Part shown: piece after piece, positions 1-10,742 of the stretch
Position numbering within the stretch: the stretch's first letter is position 1
Layout of the letters: each line of letters begins with the position of its first letter
NCBI RefSeq assembly: GCF_003597395.2
Contig: NC_133774.1
Coordinates: 48,966,440 to 49,030,439, forward strand
Length of the DNA: 64,000 nucleotides
Source of the DNA: Chelonoidis abingdonii
Taxonomy: Eukaryota > Chordata > Testudines > Testudinidae
Reading direction: 5' to 3'
Program-made: the position numbers and the translations under genes
Notes under the pieces: generated by a model
Told to the model about the DNA's origin: nothing
Database searches by the model: none
The model's input: only the letters and a program-made list of their open reading frames with translations

Positions 1-1604
1 GTGATCTGCTAGCATGTTCCTGGCCCTGGAAGGTGACACGCTTCTAGATGGATTCCATGGTCAATGCAGAAGTCCCAGAGATGGAGTACCTCTTGGCAAA
101 GGGTCGAGGATCATGCTCCACCTTGCCTGTTGATGTAGAACATCGAGGCTGTGTTGTCCGTGAGGACTCTGACCACTCTGCCCAACAGCACCACCCTGAG
201 CTCTTTGACATTTATGTGTCATGTCAATTCCTCTGGGGACTACATACCTTGGGTCTGGAAGGTGCCAACGTCCGTACCTCACCCCCGAACTGAGGTCTGA
301 GCCATCCGAAACCAGCTCAACTGAGTGAGGAATGCTGACAAAGGGAACTCCTTCCAGGATTTTTCCAGGGTCGGTCCACCATTGCAGTGAGGTATATACT
401 GTTGTGGGGATGGTGATGACCTTCTCCAGGTGGTCCCTGAAATAGGAGTAAACTGTCGCCAGCCACTGCTGCAGGGGTCACACCCAGAACCTGGTATGGC
501 ACACCACTTATGTACACGCTGCCATGTGACCTACTATGTGTAGGCAAACCTTGGCCGTGGTCAGGGGAAATGCAGGGACGTCCATGATGAGGTCTGTCAG
601 TGCCCTAAATCTCTCCAGTGGCAGGAACTTCCTGGTACAGGTCAAGTCGAGCACCTCTCCAATGAACTCTATCCTCTGTACTAGAACTAATGTGGATTTT
701 GTGTTGTTCACCAACTGGCTGAGGTGATAGCACATGACTAGAAGTACCACAATGTCCCCTTGGATCTGAAGTTGCCCTTGACGAGCCAATCGTTGAGGTT
801 CGGGTAGATCTGGATACACTGATGTCTGAGGTAAGCCACCAGTACCAACATGAACTTGGTAAATACCTGTGGTGCTATCACTAGGACCACAAACTGATAC
901 TGGTTGGGACCTACCTTGAACTGGAGGAACCATTTGTGTCCCTCGCAGATGGCAATGTGGAAGTATGCATCTTTCAGATCGAGGGTGGCATATCAGTCTC
1001 CCAGATCAAGGCAGGGGATGACGGAAGCCAGGGAGACCATGCAGAACTTCAGTTTCGTTAAGTAGCAGTTCAAGCCCTGTAGGTCTATTATGGGCTGCAG
1101 ACCACTCTTGGCTTTGGGGATTAAAAAGTATCACGAATAGAACCCCATGTTCCTGCACTCCACAGTAACTACCTCCATTGCACCCAGCTGTAGTAGAACC
1201 TCTACCTCCTGTATGAGAAGATTCTCATGAGAGGGGTCCCTGAAGAGAGATGGGGGAATTTTGAAGGGGGGGTAGAAAGTAACTGAAGGATGTAACCCTA
1301 TGCCACCATATTGAGGACCCATCGGTCTGATGTTATAGACACCTACACAGGGAGGAAGGAAGAAAGGTGGTTGGCAACAAATGGGAGGAAGGATCTGGGA
1401 AACAGTCCAGTAGGTCGCCCTCAGGCATACCCTCAAAACAGGCATTTGCCCAGCTGTGTACTGAGCCCGCCTGGGATGTATATGGGGGTTGGTGGCCAGG
1501 GCACCTCTTGTAGCCCCTGGATCTTTTGTGGGAGGCTCCTGACGAGGGTGGCTCCCCTGGCTCTGAGGCTGGGGAGGTCTTAAATCAATTGCAGGCAGGG
1601 CCAA
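1..1604 (-). pseudogene. DIRS-type retrotransposon, reverse transcriptase and RNase H region (broken, runs off left edge)
   Basis: Read on the - strand, the pieces join into a reverse transcriptase followed by RNase H. Near 1230-1131 is the RT entry block (NLLIQEVEVLLQLGAMEVV, then GFYS). Around 1080-960 are fragments like IIDLQGLN and LDLKDAYFH. Near 800 is a 'YPNLNDWLVKG' block, matching the YLDDW catalytic box with the first Asp replaced by Asn. From 730 to 530 comes an LVNNTKSTLVLVQRIEFIGEVLD block, then LQWWTDPG (about 390) and a VSDGSDL RNase H motif (about 300). At the window edge HLPGPGNMLADH matches the usual LPG-x-N-x-LAD end of RNase H. This RT-RNase H order and the DW box are typical of DIRS elements. 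Stops and frameshifts show it is dead. The tyrosine recombinase, if present, lies left of the window. Family assignment is from memory. Confidence 0.75.
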
Positions 1605-2985
1605 TGATGTACAGGTCCAGTGTTTTTAGGGTCATGTGGGAATCTTTCAGACCATGGAGTTTAATGTCAGTCTGTTCTGCAAACAGGGCATGCCCATCGA
1701 AAGGGAGGTCTTGCATTGACTTCTGAGCCTCTGAGGAAAGACCAGCAATGAGCAGCGAGGAAGTCCTGTGATATAGAATATCAGGGTTGGAAGGGACCTT
1801 AGGAGATCATCTAGTCCAAACCCCTGCTCAAAGCAGAACCATTCCCCAGACAGATTTTTACCCCAATTCCCTAAATCCCTCAAGGATTGAACTCACAACC
1901 CTGGGTTTAGCAGGCCAATGCTCAAACCACTGAGCTATCCCTCCCCCAATATGAGATGACCAATACCATGGTATGGGCAGCAGTGTCCACTGCGTCCAAT
2001 GCCACCTGCAGAGCTGCTCTGGCTGCAGTTGAGCCCTCATACAGGATCACCTAGAAGCCTCAGGAAGGGCGTTCTCAAACTTGGTCTTGGCCTGCCACAT
2101 ATTAAAATCATTGCAGTCTAGTAAAGGATGATGGTTGGCCACCCACAACTATAGGCTGGAGGACAAATAAACTTTACACTCAAACAAGTCTAGTCTCCTT
2201 AGTCTTTATTTTTAGAGGTAGCCCCCAGTTGACCCTGTCTCTCCCTGTGGTTGACCCCCTCTACCACTAGGGAATTGGGACCAGGGTGGGTATAAAGGTT
2301 CTTGTGGCCCTTGGCTGGCACAAAGTAATTGTGCTCCGCTCTCTTGGAGACTGCAAGCAAGGAGGAGGAGGTTCGCCAGAAGCATTTGTAATTTTAGTGA
2401 CCCCATCACGTAGGGGCAAAGCTACCTTGGCCGGGGAGCACTGCCAGATAGGTGGAGACTGTGGTGGACCCAATGCAGGTTTACCCCGGGACCCCACAGG
2501 GGCTGGAGTGGGCAGCACCAGGAGGGACATAATATCTCGCACCACTTGCAGGGCCTCTAGTGTGGATGGCACCCAGAGCTGACAAGGACCTCTGCTGCTA
2601 TCTGAGGTAGCCAGCAGGAAGTGGGCTGGGCTACACCGTTCTACCTGAGCTGAGGCCATGGATCCCAAAGGGGGTGAAAAGGTGCCCAAGACAGGGCCTT
2701 GGTCTATATCAGACCTTCCTCGCCCCGGCTTCCTGGGCTTCTTGGCTGGAGCCATGGAAGGAGAACAGTGACGGCTTGTAGATGGTACCAGCTGGGCGCT
2801 GCACACTTGAGGTCACAGTGCTCGGTGCCAAATCAGAGCACTGCTCCAGCATCAGGGTAAGGTCAGACTCCATCAGGAGTGCCCTCAAATGAATGTCACG
2901 TTCCTTCTTCATCCTGGGCTTGAAGGACTTGCAAATTTTGCACTTATCACTAATGTGACCTTTGCCCAAGCTCCATTTACTTGGC
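1605..2985 (-). pseudogene. DIRS-type retrotransposon ORF1 (gag-like), decayed
   Basis: This continues upstream (on the - strand) of the RT region above. Recognisable pieces are GHISDKCKICKSFKPRMKKERD near 2960-2890 (a cysteine/basic block usual near the ORF1 start), a Pro-rich open stretch 2806-2267, ALQVALDAVDTAAHTM near 2020-1970, and FAEQTDIKLHGLKDSHMTLK near 1690-1620. These are characteristic of the gag-like ORF1 of vertebrate DIRS elements. Frame breaks separate the blocks, and a SINE (1768-1948) sits between the last two. The upper boundary is set where + strand CR1 sequence begins. Confidence 0.6.
1768..1948 (-). mobile_element. tRNA-derived SINE (turtle Cry type) inside the DIRS ORF1
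   Basis: On the - strand this begins with the pol III head (gggggagggatagctcagtgg, box A), then the ttgagttcaatcc-like box B, and ends in the LINE-derived tail 'ggttggaagggacc...atatt' read from 1800 back to 1771. It interrupts the DIRS gag-like frame between the DAVDTAA and TDIKLHSL-like blocks, so it inserted after the DIRS copy. No convincing target duplication was seen. Confidence 0.85.
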
Positions 2986-3515
2986 ACTGGTGCAACTGCT
3001 ATTGGAATATTGTGTCTAGTTCTGTTGTCCATAATTCAGGACAGATGTTGATAAATTAGAGAGAGTTCAGAGAAGAGCCACAAGAATGATTACAGGATTA
3101 GAAAACATGCCTTATAGTGACAAACTGAATGAATTTAGCCTATTTACAAAGAGAAGATTAAGGAGTGATGATCACAATATGGAAGTAACCACATGGGGAA
3201 CAAATATTTGATAATGGGCCATTGAATCTATTGGAGAAAGCAATAACATGATCCAAGGCTGGAAGTTGCAGCTAGACAAATTCAGAATAGAAATAAGGTG
3301 TACATTTTTAGGAATGAGAGTAATTAACCACTGGAACAAATTTACAAAGGGTCTTGGTGGATTCTCCATCACTGACATTTTTTTAAATCAAGATTGGATG
3401 TTTTCCTAAAAGATATACTCCATGAATTATTTTGGAGAAGTTCTATGGCCTGTGTTATAAAGCGGGTCAGACAAGATGATCAAAATGGTCCCTTCTGGCT
3501 TTGTAGTCTATGAGA
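2986..3515 (+). mobile_element. CR1 LINE, 3' end
   Basis: The sequence runs from 'cttggcactggtgcaactgct' through the end of ORF2 and the 3' UTR. It carries the typical 'gttcagagaagagccacaag', 'gatgttttcctaaaagatat' and terminal 'aatggtcccttctggc' blocks. It abuts the DIRS ORF1 directly and is 5' truncated, as most CR1 copies are. Confidence 0.85.
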
Positions 3516-4445
3516 TTCACTTTTCAGAGTTTCATCTCCATTTCCTTATAATGGAGTGTGAGAGGGAGGGTGGTTCTGATCTTGTGCAAAGGGAGAGGTT
3601 AGGATATAGAAACTACATGGAGCCCTACAATTCTTTAAAAAAGCAGACTCCATTCCCAAGGATTCTTAGGGCAGTGGTGAAAAGAGTAGACCCTTCCATG
3701 ATGCTCCCTGGCCACTCGCCTTCCATCTGGCAGCATGGCTCCCTCAGGAACCATGCTGCAGAAGTTTTTCCACTGCACTTGCAATCACCTTTTCCTCCGA
3801 GATGAGTAGAGAGGACATAGAGGGAGTTAAAGCTGCCCAGTCCAACATTAACTCTTGCATGTGTTTACTATCAAAATCTGCTAGAGTCAGAAGGGTCTAA
3901 AACATGTAAAAGCAGCTATTCCAAGGCACTGCCCCCAATACTGATCCTCAGATACCAGCCAACAGAGCATAAAGGTTTGATCCTACAAACTGCAGCGCAC
4001 TCTAGACCCAGTTCAACAAAATACATAAGCACCTCAACTTTAAGCATGTGAGTAGCCCAAAAGGACAATGCATATGCTTCAACTTAAGCACATGTTTGAG
4101 CATTTTGGGGATCAGGGCCAGAGGCCTTGCAGGACTTTGCCCCAACAGAGGTTCTTCTGTAGACTTGAGTATGGGGCAGCAGGCCAGGGAGCTACTCTCC
4201 CTCCTCTCTGCCTTATTTCCACTTGATATTGCTCTCCTCCATCAACATCTAGGAGTTACATGAACTTTTCAAAGAGATACAGTTTAAAAGGGCACAGCTA
4301 AATTTTGGGCCAACTATAATTCTTTCAGCCTGGCTTAAAAAAATGTATCTGGAGCTCTCAAAGGCATATAGAATGCTCCACCATTTTCAGAGCTTGGCAT
4401 ATAATCAAAGGAATGTGGGTTATTTCTCCTGGAGCTCCCTGCAGT
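3516..4445. other. No gene seen; contains a short palindromic-MITE-like remnant
   Basis: I see no coding signal here. About 4010-4118 resembles a repeat common in turtle DNA: 'ataagcacctcaactttaagcatgtgagtag' type sequence followed by a partly inverted copy 'gcttcaacttaagcacatg'. This suggests a decayed palindromic MITE. The rest is unassigned. Confidence 0.4.
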
Positions 4446-4569
4446 TAGGGTGACCAGACAGTAAGTGTGAAAAATCAGGATGGGGGTGGAGGGGTAATAG
4501 GAACGTATAGAAGAAAAAGACCCCAAAATTGGGACTGTCCCTATAAAATTGGGACATTTGGTCACCCTA
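4446..4569. mobile_element. Non-autonomous hAT element (124 bp)
   Basis: The terminal inverted repeats are TAGGGTGACC at 4446 and GGTCACCCTA ending at 4569. They are flanked by an 8-bp target duplication, cctgcagt (4438-4445) and cctgcaat (4570-4577), matching at 7 of 8 positions. The 8-bp duplication fits a hAT transposase. There is no coding capacity. A longer relative with similar ends lies at 41714-41996. Confidence 0.9.
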
Positions 4570-7027
4570 CCTGCAATCTTGAGTCAGGGCCGACTGCTTG
4601 CTCAACTTCCTTTCTCTTCTCTTGTCTTTGGGCGGCTGTATCTCCACATTCAAAAACCCCTGACCTTAAACAATAAATTCCAAAAAGAAAATGGGTGACT
4701 TCAACTTTAATCTAACAACCCCTTGTTCATTCACTCATTCATAATGAATACAATGACCACTGTCAATAAGTTTAATAAGTGCCCGATTCTGATCTCCCAC
4801 CAGTGTAAGTCAAGAGCTGCTCCACTGAAATCAGTGGCATTACAGCTGTGTAAAACTTGCTTAAGTGCCTCAGGAATATCAGGCCTAAAATTTTAGAGGC
4901 AACATTTTACATTATGAGGTCAGTTAACTCGGAATTTAACACATAGGAATACGGTTAGCCAATGCCTGTTACAGAGAAAAAAAAAACTGATTTTTTTGGC
5001 ATCAGCATATGATTTAAATACTGCACGCAGATTAACGTGGCAACTGAGAAGACTAAACGGATTATAGTATTAATAATTCTGTAAATACAGCCTTGCAAAA
5101 TTCTATTCACCCAGGTAGATATTTTTTTTAAAAGGGCACGTAAAGTATCTTCAGGGTTTTTTTTTCCCCCATGTAATTTTCATTCTATTGAAGGGCAGAC
5201 AAGCAGAGAGAGAGAGAGAGAGAGAGACACACACACACACACACAGTATTGGATGTAACTGGGAACAAAAAGACTACAGGGAACAGAGTTTAATGGGTTG
5301 TGATTACTGTTCTGGAACAGATTAAACCTCTTTATAGCCTATGAGAAGACAATGTGAACTGAATTCAAACAAAGAACTGATAATGGGTTTTACTGCAAGC
5401 TACACGGTTAAAAAAGAATCTCTTATAATGTACAACTATGGACAGTATTTCAAAGTAAAAAAGGACTTAAAATAAATAAGACATATTTGGAAAAAACACA
5501 AACTGATTTATTTTCTCCTGATACAGCAGGCTACCTCCCCTGAAAGCAATACCAATAACATTCTTATTTTTATTTTAACTGTTATCATTACTATTGTTAT
5601 GTTCTGGTTGTTTTGCACTAACACAGTAACTTTCATTTCTTGTTGCTCTGTGAAGCTGCTATTCATGTCTCTGTCCAGCACAAGTCCTTGAACCAGTTCA
5701 ATTGTACTTCAGCCAATGCTTCAAAATATAGCATAGTCTGTGTCAGCAACTCTGTTTTGTTCCTCTCTTTAATCCAAATCAAGCATTCAGACATTTTTCT
5801 CCCCTATAATCAGCAGGGTAAGGGAAGAGATGTTTTTTCAGCTAGCCATAATGTTCCTGTGTAGCTGGTGGCATGGGGGAGGGGAGGCACGCCATCACTA
5901 TGTAGGTACCTCCCTTTGTGGCAAAATATCCAGCTCTATGATGCACCCAGCCTTAGTTTATTCATTTGTATCTGTTATCTCCCCAAGTAAGAGTGGAACA
6001 TGAGACTCCACTATTCCATAGGTAAATGACTCCTGCATTTTAGTAAGAGAATGAGCAAACTAACAAACTACAGCATGGAAGCAGCTGCCTCACCTTGCCA
6101 TCCCATCCTGATGCATATTCCCCTCTCATAAACCAGAAAATGCCTGATCCCATTTCTTACCAATAGAGACTGCCAGATAAAAGTTGCTCTTTGTGGGAAA
6201 GAAAGGCTAGATGAGTTAAACCCATAAAAAAAACAAACACCAAAATGACTAGAACCCAGTTGCAATTTCTCTCACACCAGTGATATTCAGGAGCAATTTC
6301 ACTAAGGTCAATAGGGTTACACTGGCATAAAAAATGATGAGAGATCAGAATCAGGCCCCAAGTCTCTACAGATAGAACTCAACTTTTTCACTGAATTGTG
6401 GCAGGTCTATTCTGTGTACCAACAACAGTTTTCACATCTTGAATTATTGTCCACAAACTGTGACACTAGAAATACTGGTGAGTTTGTCAGAATCGAGCTC
6501 AAGTCAAAGTTTTTGCAGTAGAATATGACTGTTTCCCCCCCTTTAAGTCTGAATCCTCCCACCAGACACCCACACTCTTCCAGTCTTTTTGTACTGCCTG
6601 CACAACACACATCTCCAGCAGAAAGACTCAAACAATTACCTAATGGTGCAGAACAAGCACGACAGCCCTCTGTGCTGTGCTCCCCATTTCAATGAGGATG
6701 TGTTCTGTATGACTCAGAATGAATCAGACTGAAGAAACAGAACTGCAGCCTAAGAAATAATGACAGTTACAATTTGGAGCAAAGATAGTACACTGCCTAA
6801 TCATTGCCCAGCACCTAATTGCACTGCATATTGTATGCCTAATAGGATATACATGCATACGCATGATCATGCTTGTAATAAAATAAATGCCCTTTAAAAC
6901 AATCATAATTTGATTTTGTTAGGTGCATTATCAAAATAAAATAGCGAGGGATATCAAGAAATCCATTCTCCGGCCAACACTTTGGCTCTGCATGGGAGTG
7001 CATCACTTTGGAGAAGTCACAAGGACC
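4570..7027. other. No gene seen; scattered MITE-like remnants
   Basis: There is no supported gene. Fragments at about 4786-4892 ('cccgattctgatctccc...aatatcaggcct') and 6290-6360 ('ggtcaatagggttacactgg...agaatcaggcccc') look like halves of the palindromic 'ggcctgattct' MITE group that recurs in this window. A dinucleotide microsatellite is annotated separately. The remainder is AT-rich and unassigned. Confidence 0.4.
5204..5246. repeat. Compound (AG)n(AC)n microsatellite
   Basis: About ten AG units run directly into about ten AC units. It is likely length-polymorphic. Confidence 0.95.
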
Positions 7028-7190
7028 TTAGACTCTTTAGACTCATGGACTTTAAGGTCAGAAGGGACCATCATGATTATGCACTCTGACCTGCACATTG
7101 CAGGCTACAGAACTTCTCCCACCCACTTCTGTAATAGACTCCTAACCTCTAGCTGAATTACTGAAGTCCCCAAACCATGCACAACGGCCA
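7028..7190 (-). mobile_element. CR1 LINE 3'-end fragment, antisense
   Basis: The + strand reads 'ggactttaaggtcagaagggaccatcatgat', then 'gacctgcacattgcaggc' and 'gtaatagactcctaacctct'. This is the reverse complement of a CR1 3' UTR. Only the 3' tip is present. Confidence 0.8.
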
Positions 7191-9592
7191 GGCATGACTG
7201 GGCTGTGGATTGCAGGTTCCCAAAAGGAATCATGGCAATGGACCCATACTCTTCAGAGTGGTCTGCAGAATCCACCTGACAGAGACCTGAATGCACATTA
7301 CACCTTTTAGAAGGTTAGCAAGCCTGTCACTCCAGCACATGCTCCTCTAGGGCCCCAAGAAGAATTTTGGCTGATTCAGCCAGAATTCCTTCTGCTGACA
7401 TGCTCCTGTCCCAGTTCTCCTCCAGTACAAAGCACTGCTCAGAACCCAGCTCTGGCCCTCTAAGCACAGATTTTGTAGCAGTAATGTTCAGTCAGAAAAT
7501 TCCCACCCCCAACCTCTCTTCTTCCGTCTCACTTCAGCTAGACATTTTTTTAAAAAAATAATAATCCTTTATTAAAATTTTGTCAGACAGTTCTTTCAGA
7601 TTGGAAAAGAAAACATTATCTTGGATATTACAAAGCAATAATATAATTATTACATTCATGTATCAGGCTCTAACCCCCTCTAATCCTCCAGTATTTATTT
7701 TCTGGCTTGTTTTTCTAAATCTGGCCGTATTGCATATGTTGATGCTTCTTATTTCAGTGACTATTTTCCCAACTTCTTTCATGCATTTCTATTAAGCTCT
7801 ACTCTTATATACTCCCATTTTTGCATTATGTCCTCTTGTTTTCTTATATTTTTGTCACAATAAAGGGTTTATGTGGATCAAATTTTAGCAATCCATAGTG
7901 AAAGGGTAATTAATCTCAATCAGGTCAGCATTAAAAATCTATTCTTTCACTACTAGGAAGAAGTTCAATCTCCTAAGTCATTGCACATAAATACAAATCC
8001 TTGAGATGTCCTACACTGCATCATCTCATGGCCAACTGCATCTTTTCAAAAGCATTAAAGTTAATGCAGTACTTACTAACGCTTCTACAGAGGGACATGT
8101 TCCCTGGGGACAGTAACTCTGGACCATTGCAGCTGCACATTTTCAATCAAGAACATTTTTATTTGTTTTTTCAGTTTGTTACACATGGTATATGCCAACA
8201 TTTCACCTCCCCAGGCTGGGATAGCCTCTGTTCCAGAAGGGCTTCCCCAGAAAATTTCTGTGTTCTGCTCTGCGAGGCAGAAGAAAGAGCATGAGGCTAC
8301 TTTTGCCAACTCTATTTCATAATTTTCTTACCACTAAAGGGAGATGAAATTGATTGTAAAGAATAGATAGATTCCTCAGCAATCAGCTGCTACAGCTCTT
8401 TTTTGTTTCCCAGTTTCTTGATCCACTCTGTTTCTTCAAGGATGACTGCTGGGCTTTCCTTTCTTATTCGGCTGCTATGCTTTACCTGAAACAGGAGCTC
8501 CAGAATCTGTCCAGAGACTATGATATTCAGAGGCTCCCTCCTGCCCCAGATCACTAATCTCAAAATCATTTTCACATGGGGAGAGGGGAAAGACAGAAAG
8601 GATCATGCCAGAACAGCAAACTGAGTCTTCAGAAACTCTGGTTTTACCAAGTCACTTTTTTCTTCCAACTTTCCCTCACCAGTCCTCCCTTCTGGGTGCA
8701 TGAGGCCCCATCTTGCAGCAGGACTAAGGGCAGAAAGGGGGTGGTTACAGGAGAGGTTAGAACTTGCTACCCTGTCCCAGAACTCTGCATAGGACACTCC
8801 CCCTATCCAGCCCCTCTGATCTGAGCACATCAGGCCCCATGCAGCACCAATCATCCCCCAAACATGTAGGTTCAGGGAAGGGAGAAAGGCTATTTATGGT
8901 GCAGTATTGGTCCTACAGATCCCAGGAACTATGCTATTTATTCTTAAGTGCCATCTACTGGCACCCTAGATAATAACTAGCTACTTACACAGAAACAGAA
9001 GACTCCTGAAACAAATATCCCCCTTCCTCACAATCCCCCACCCCAAAAGCACAAAAAAATCATGTAACTAGTATGACATTTACAAACCATCACACTGTTA
9101 AGTCTGCTGGTACACAGATTAATTGAGGCAGAGCAGAAATGAACCCTAGTTATAGTTTGGGGGACACAAACATTTTCTCTTTTTTTACCTTTATGAAGCT
9201 CCTTGTCAAATAGTTACAGGTCAGTGAAACTTTGGTTTTACTATTTGGAAAACTAGAGCTAAAACAGCCATCAAGACTAGGAAGATGTAGATAGCACACT
9301 AACCTGGCAAAACAATACCCTGGAGATTATTTATCTAGACATTTGCTGTGCAACACATTTAAAACTTCCACCAGCAAAGAAATATCTTAATTATGTTGTT
9401 GCAAAATTTCCATCTAGAATACTAGGGGTGAGATTTTGTTTAGTTACATTCGTACAAACCTGGAAAAACTCCCTTGGCTTTAGTGGAATTATTCAGAATT
9501 TACACTGGTACAACAGAGAACAGAGTGTGGACCAACATTTTAAGGTGATTATAGAGACAAAATTAAGCAGATCATGTCTCCTATCTTAGGTA
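7191..9592. other. No gene seen
   Basis: There is no coding signal I can support. About 9425-9530 ('ggggtgagattttgtttag...aatttacactggtac') resembles the palindromic MITE group seen elsewhere in the window. Short open frames such as 8001-8294 have no recognisable domain. Confidence 0.35.
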
Positions 9593-9600
9593 CGTATAAG

Positions 9601-9961
9601 TAAGATTTTGTCATGGTTATTTTTAGTATAAGTCATGGACAGGTCATGGGCAATAAACAAAAATTCACAGAAGCTGTGACCTATCTGACTTTTGCTGCTG
9701 CAGGTCCATGGTTTCTCCTGTCACCATGATGGTTGGGAGCTGCTGGGTCTTCTCCCCACCCACATGCGCACAAGGCTGTCACCTGTCACTGCAACCTGCA
9801 GGAGGACCCTGAGGAGGCTGTCACCCATTTCTAGAACTCAGCCGGGGCCCCACTGGCTGCTAGCTCCAGTCCCACGGCTCCAGGGGCTGAAGCAGAAAAT
9901 GTCACAGGGGATCTCTGGAAGTCATGGATTCCGTGACTTCTATGACATCAACGTAGCCTTA
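9601..9961. mobile_element. Non-autonomous hAT-like element (361 bp)
   Basis: The element is flanked by a perfect 8-bp duplication cgtataag (9593-9600 and 9962-9969) and has short ends TAAG/CTTA. Inside, 'gtcatggacaggtcatgggc' and 'gtcatggattccgtgac' are partly inverted copies of the same core, with a GC-rich middle. No transposase is present. I recognise the core as a common turtle repeat. Confidence 0.8.
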
Positions 9962-9984
9962 CGTATAAGGCTCATTTCTGTAGC

Positions 9985-10150
9985 ATGTGAGCACCTCCCC
10001 ACCTTTAATGTACTTATCCTCTCAAAACCTCTGTGAGATAGGGAAGTATTATTTTCCTTGCTTTACAAGTGGGGAAACTCAGGCACAGAAAGACAATGTG
10101 CTTGTTATGGATCACACCAGAAGTCTGTGACAGAGAAGAGACTTGGACCC
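9985..10150 (-). mobile_element. MIR SINE remnant, antisense
   Basis: The + strand shows 'cctctgtgagatagggaagtattattttcc', 'tttacaagtggggaaactcaggcacagaaa' and 'cagagaagagacttggaccc'. This is the reverse complement of the MIR core and flanking consensus. MIRs are old amniote-wide repeats, which fits the divergence. Confidence 0.75.
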
Positions 10151-10346
10151 TCAAAAGGAAGTCAGTGGGTCATTTAAAAGAATTTACTATGTTGAGAAAT
10201 ATTAAAGAGTTGACATTTGTAGAAGATCCTATTAAAAAGGAAGACAATAATAAATACTGACTCTAGCACATTCAAAACACTGATGTTTAGTGAAGACTAA
10301 ATACCTGTTGAGAGGAGAGTCTTTTCCCCAAATGGACAAAGAAATT
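10151..10346. other. Unassigned spacer
   Basis: Nothing recognisable lies between the MIR and the CR1 fragments. Confidence 0.4.
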
Positions 10347-10500
10347 CATAGATTTTAGGACCAGAATGGAGCATTGCAATCATCTACTCAGACCTCCTGC
10401 ATAATGCAGGCAATAGAACTTACCCCAATATTTCCTGTATCAAACCCATCACTTCTGTTTGAACTACACTTGCTTTAGAAAGCCATCCAGATAAACAGAG
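10347..10500 (-). mobile_element. CR1 LINE 3'-end fragment, antisense
   Basis: 'catagattttaggaccagaatgg', 'atctactcagacctcctgca' and 'tgcaggcaatagaacttac' match the antisense CR1 3' UTR, with considerable divergence. Confidence 0.65.
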
Positions 10501-10557
10501 AAAACAGAAATATTGTACATTATACCCTGTGGTTAACTCATAAATGAGAGCCTAGAC

Positions 10558-10742
10558 CAGTGGTTCCCAAACTTGTTCTGCTGCTTCTGCAGGGAAACCT
10601 CTGGCGGGCCGGGCCGGTTTGTTTACCTGCCATGTCCACAGGTTCGGCCAATCACGGCTCCCAGTGGCCACGGTTTGCTGCTCCAGGCCAATGGGAACTG
10701 CTGAAAGCGGCACGGGCCGAGGGACGTGCTGGCCACCGTTCA
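10558..10742. mobile_element. hAT (Charlie-like) fragment, one end only
   Basis: It begins with CAGTGGTTCCCAAACTTG, the standard end of Charlie-group hAT elements. A GC-rich interior follows, with 'ggcgggccgggccggtttg' and two inverted 'cggccaatcacggctccc'/'ccaatgggaactgc' modules. The matching right terminus is missing, so the copy is truncated. Confidence 0.75.

Noticed and set aside
5204..5246. A CRISPR-like or other regular array
   Set aside because: It is a plain dinucleotide microsatellite; the window is vertebrate DNA and has no direct repeats with unique spacers.
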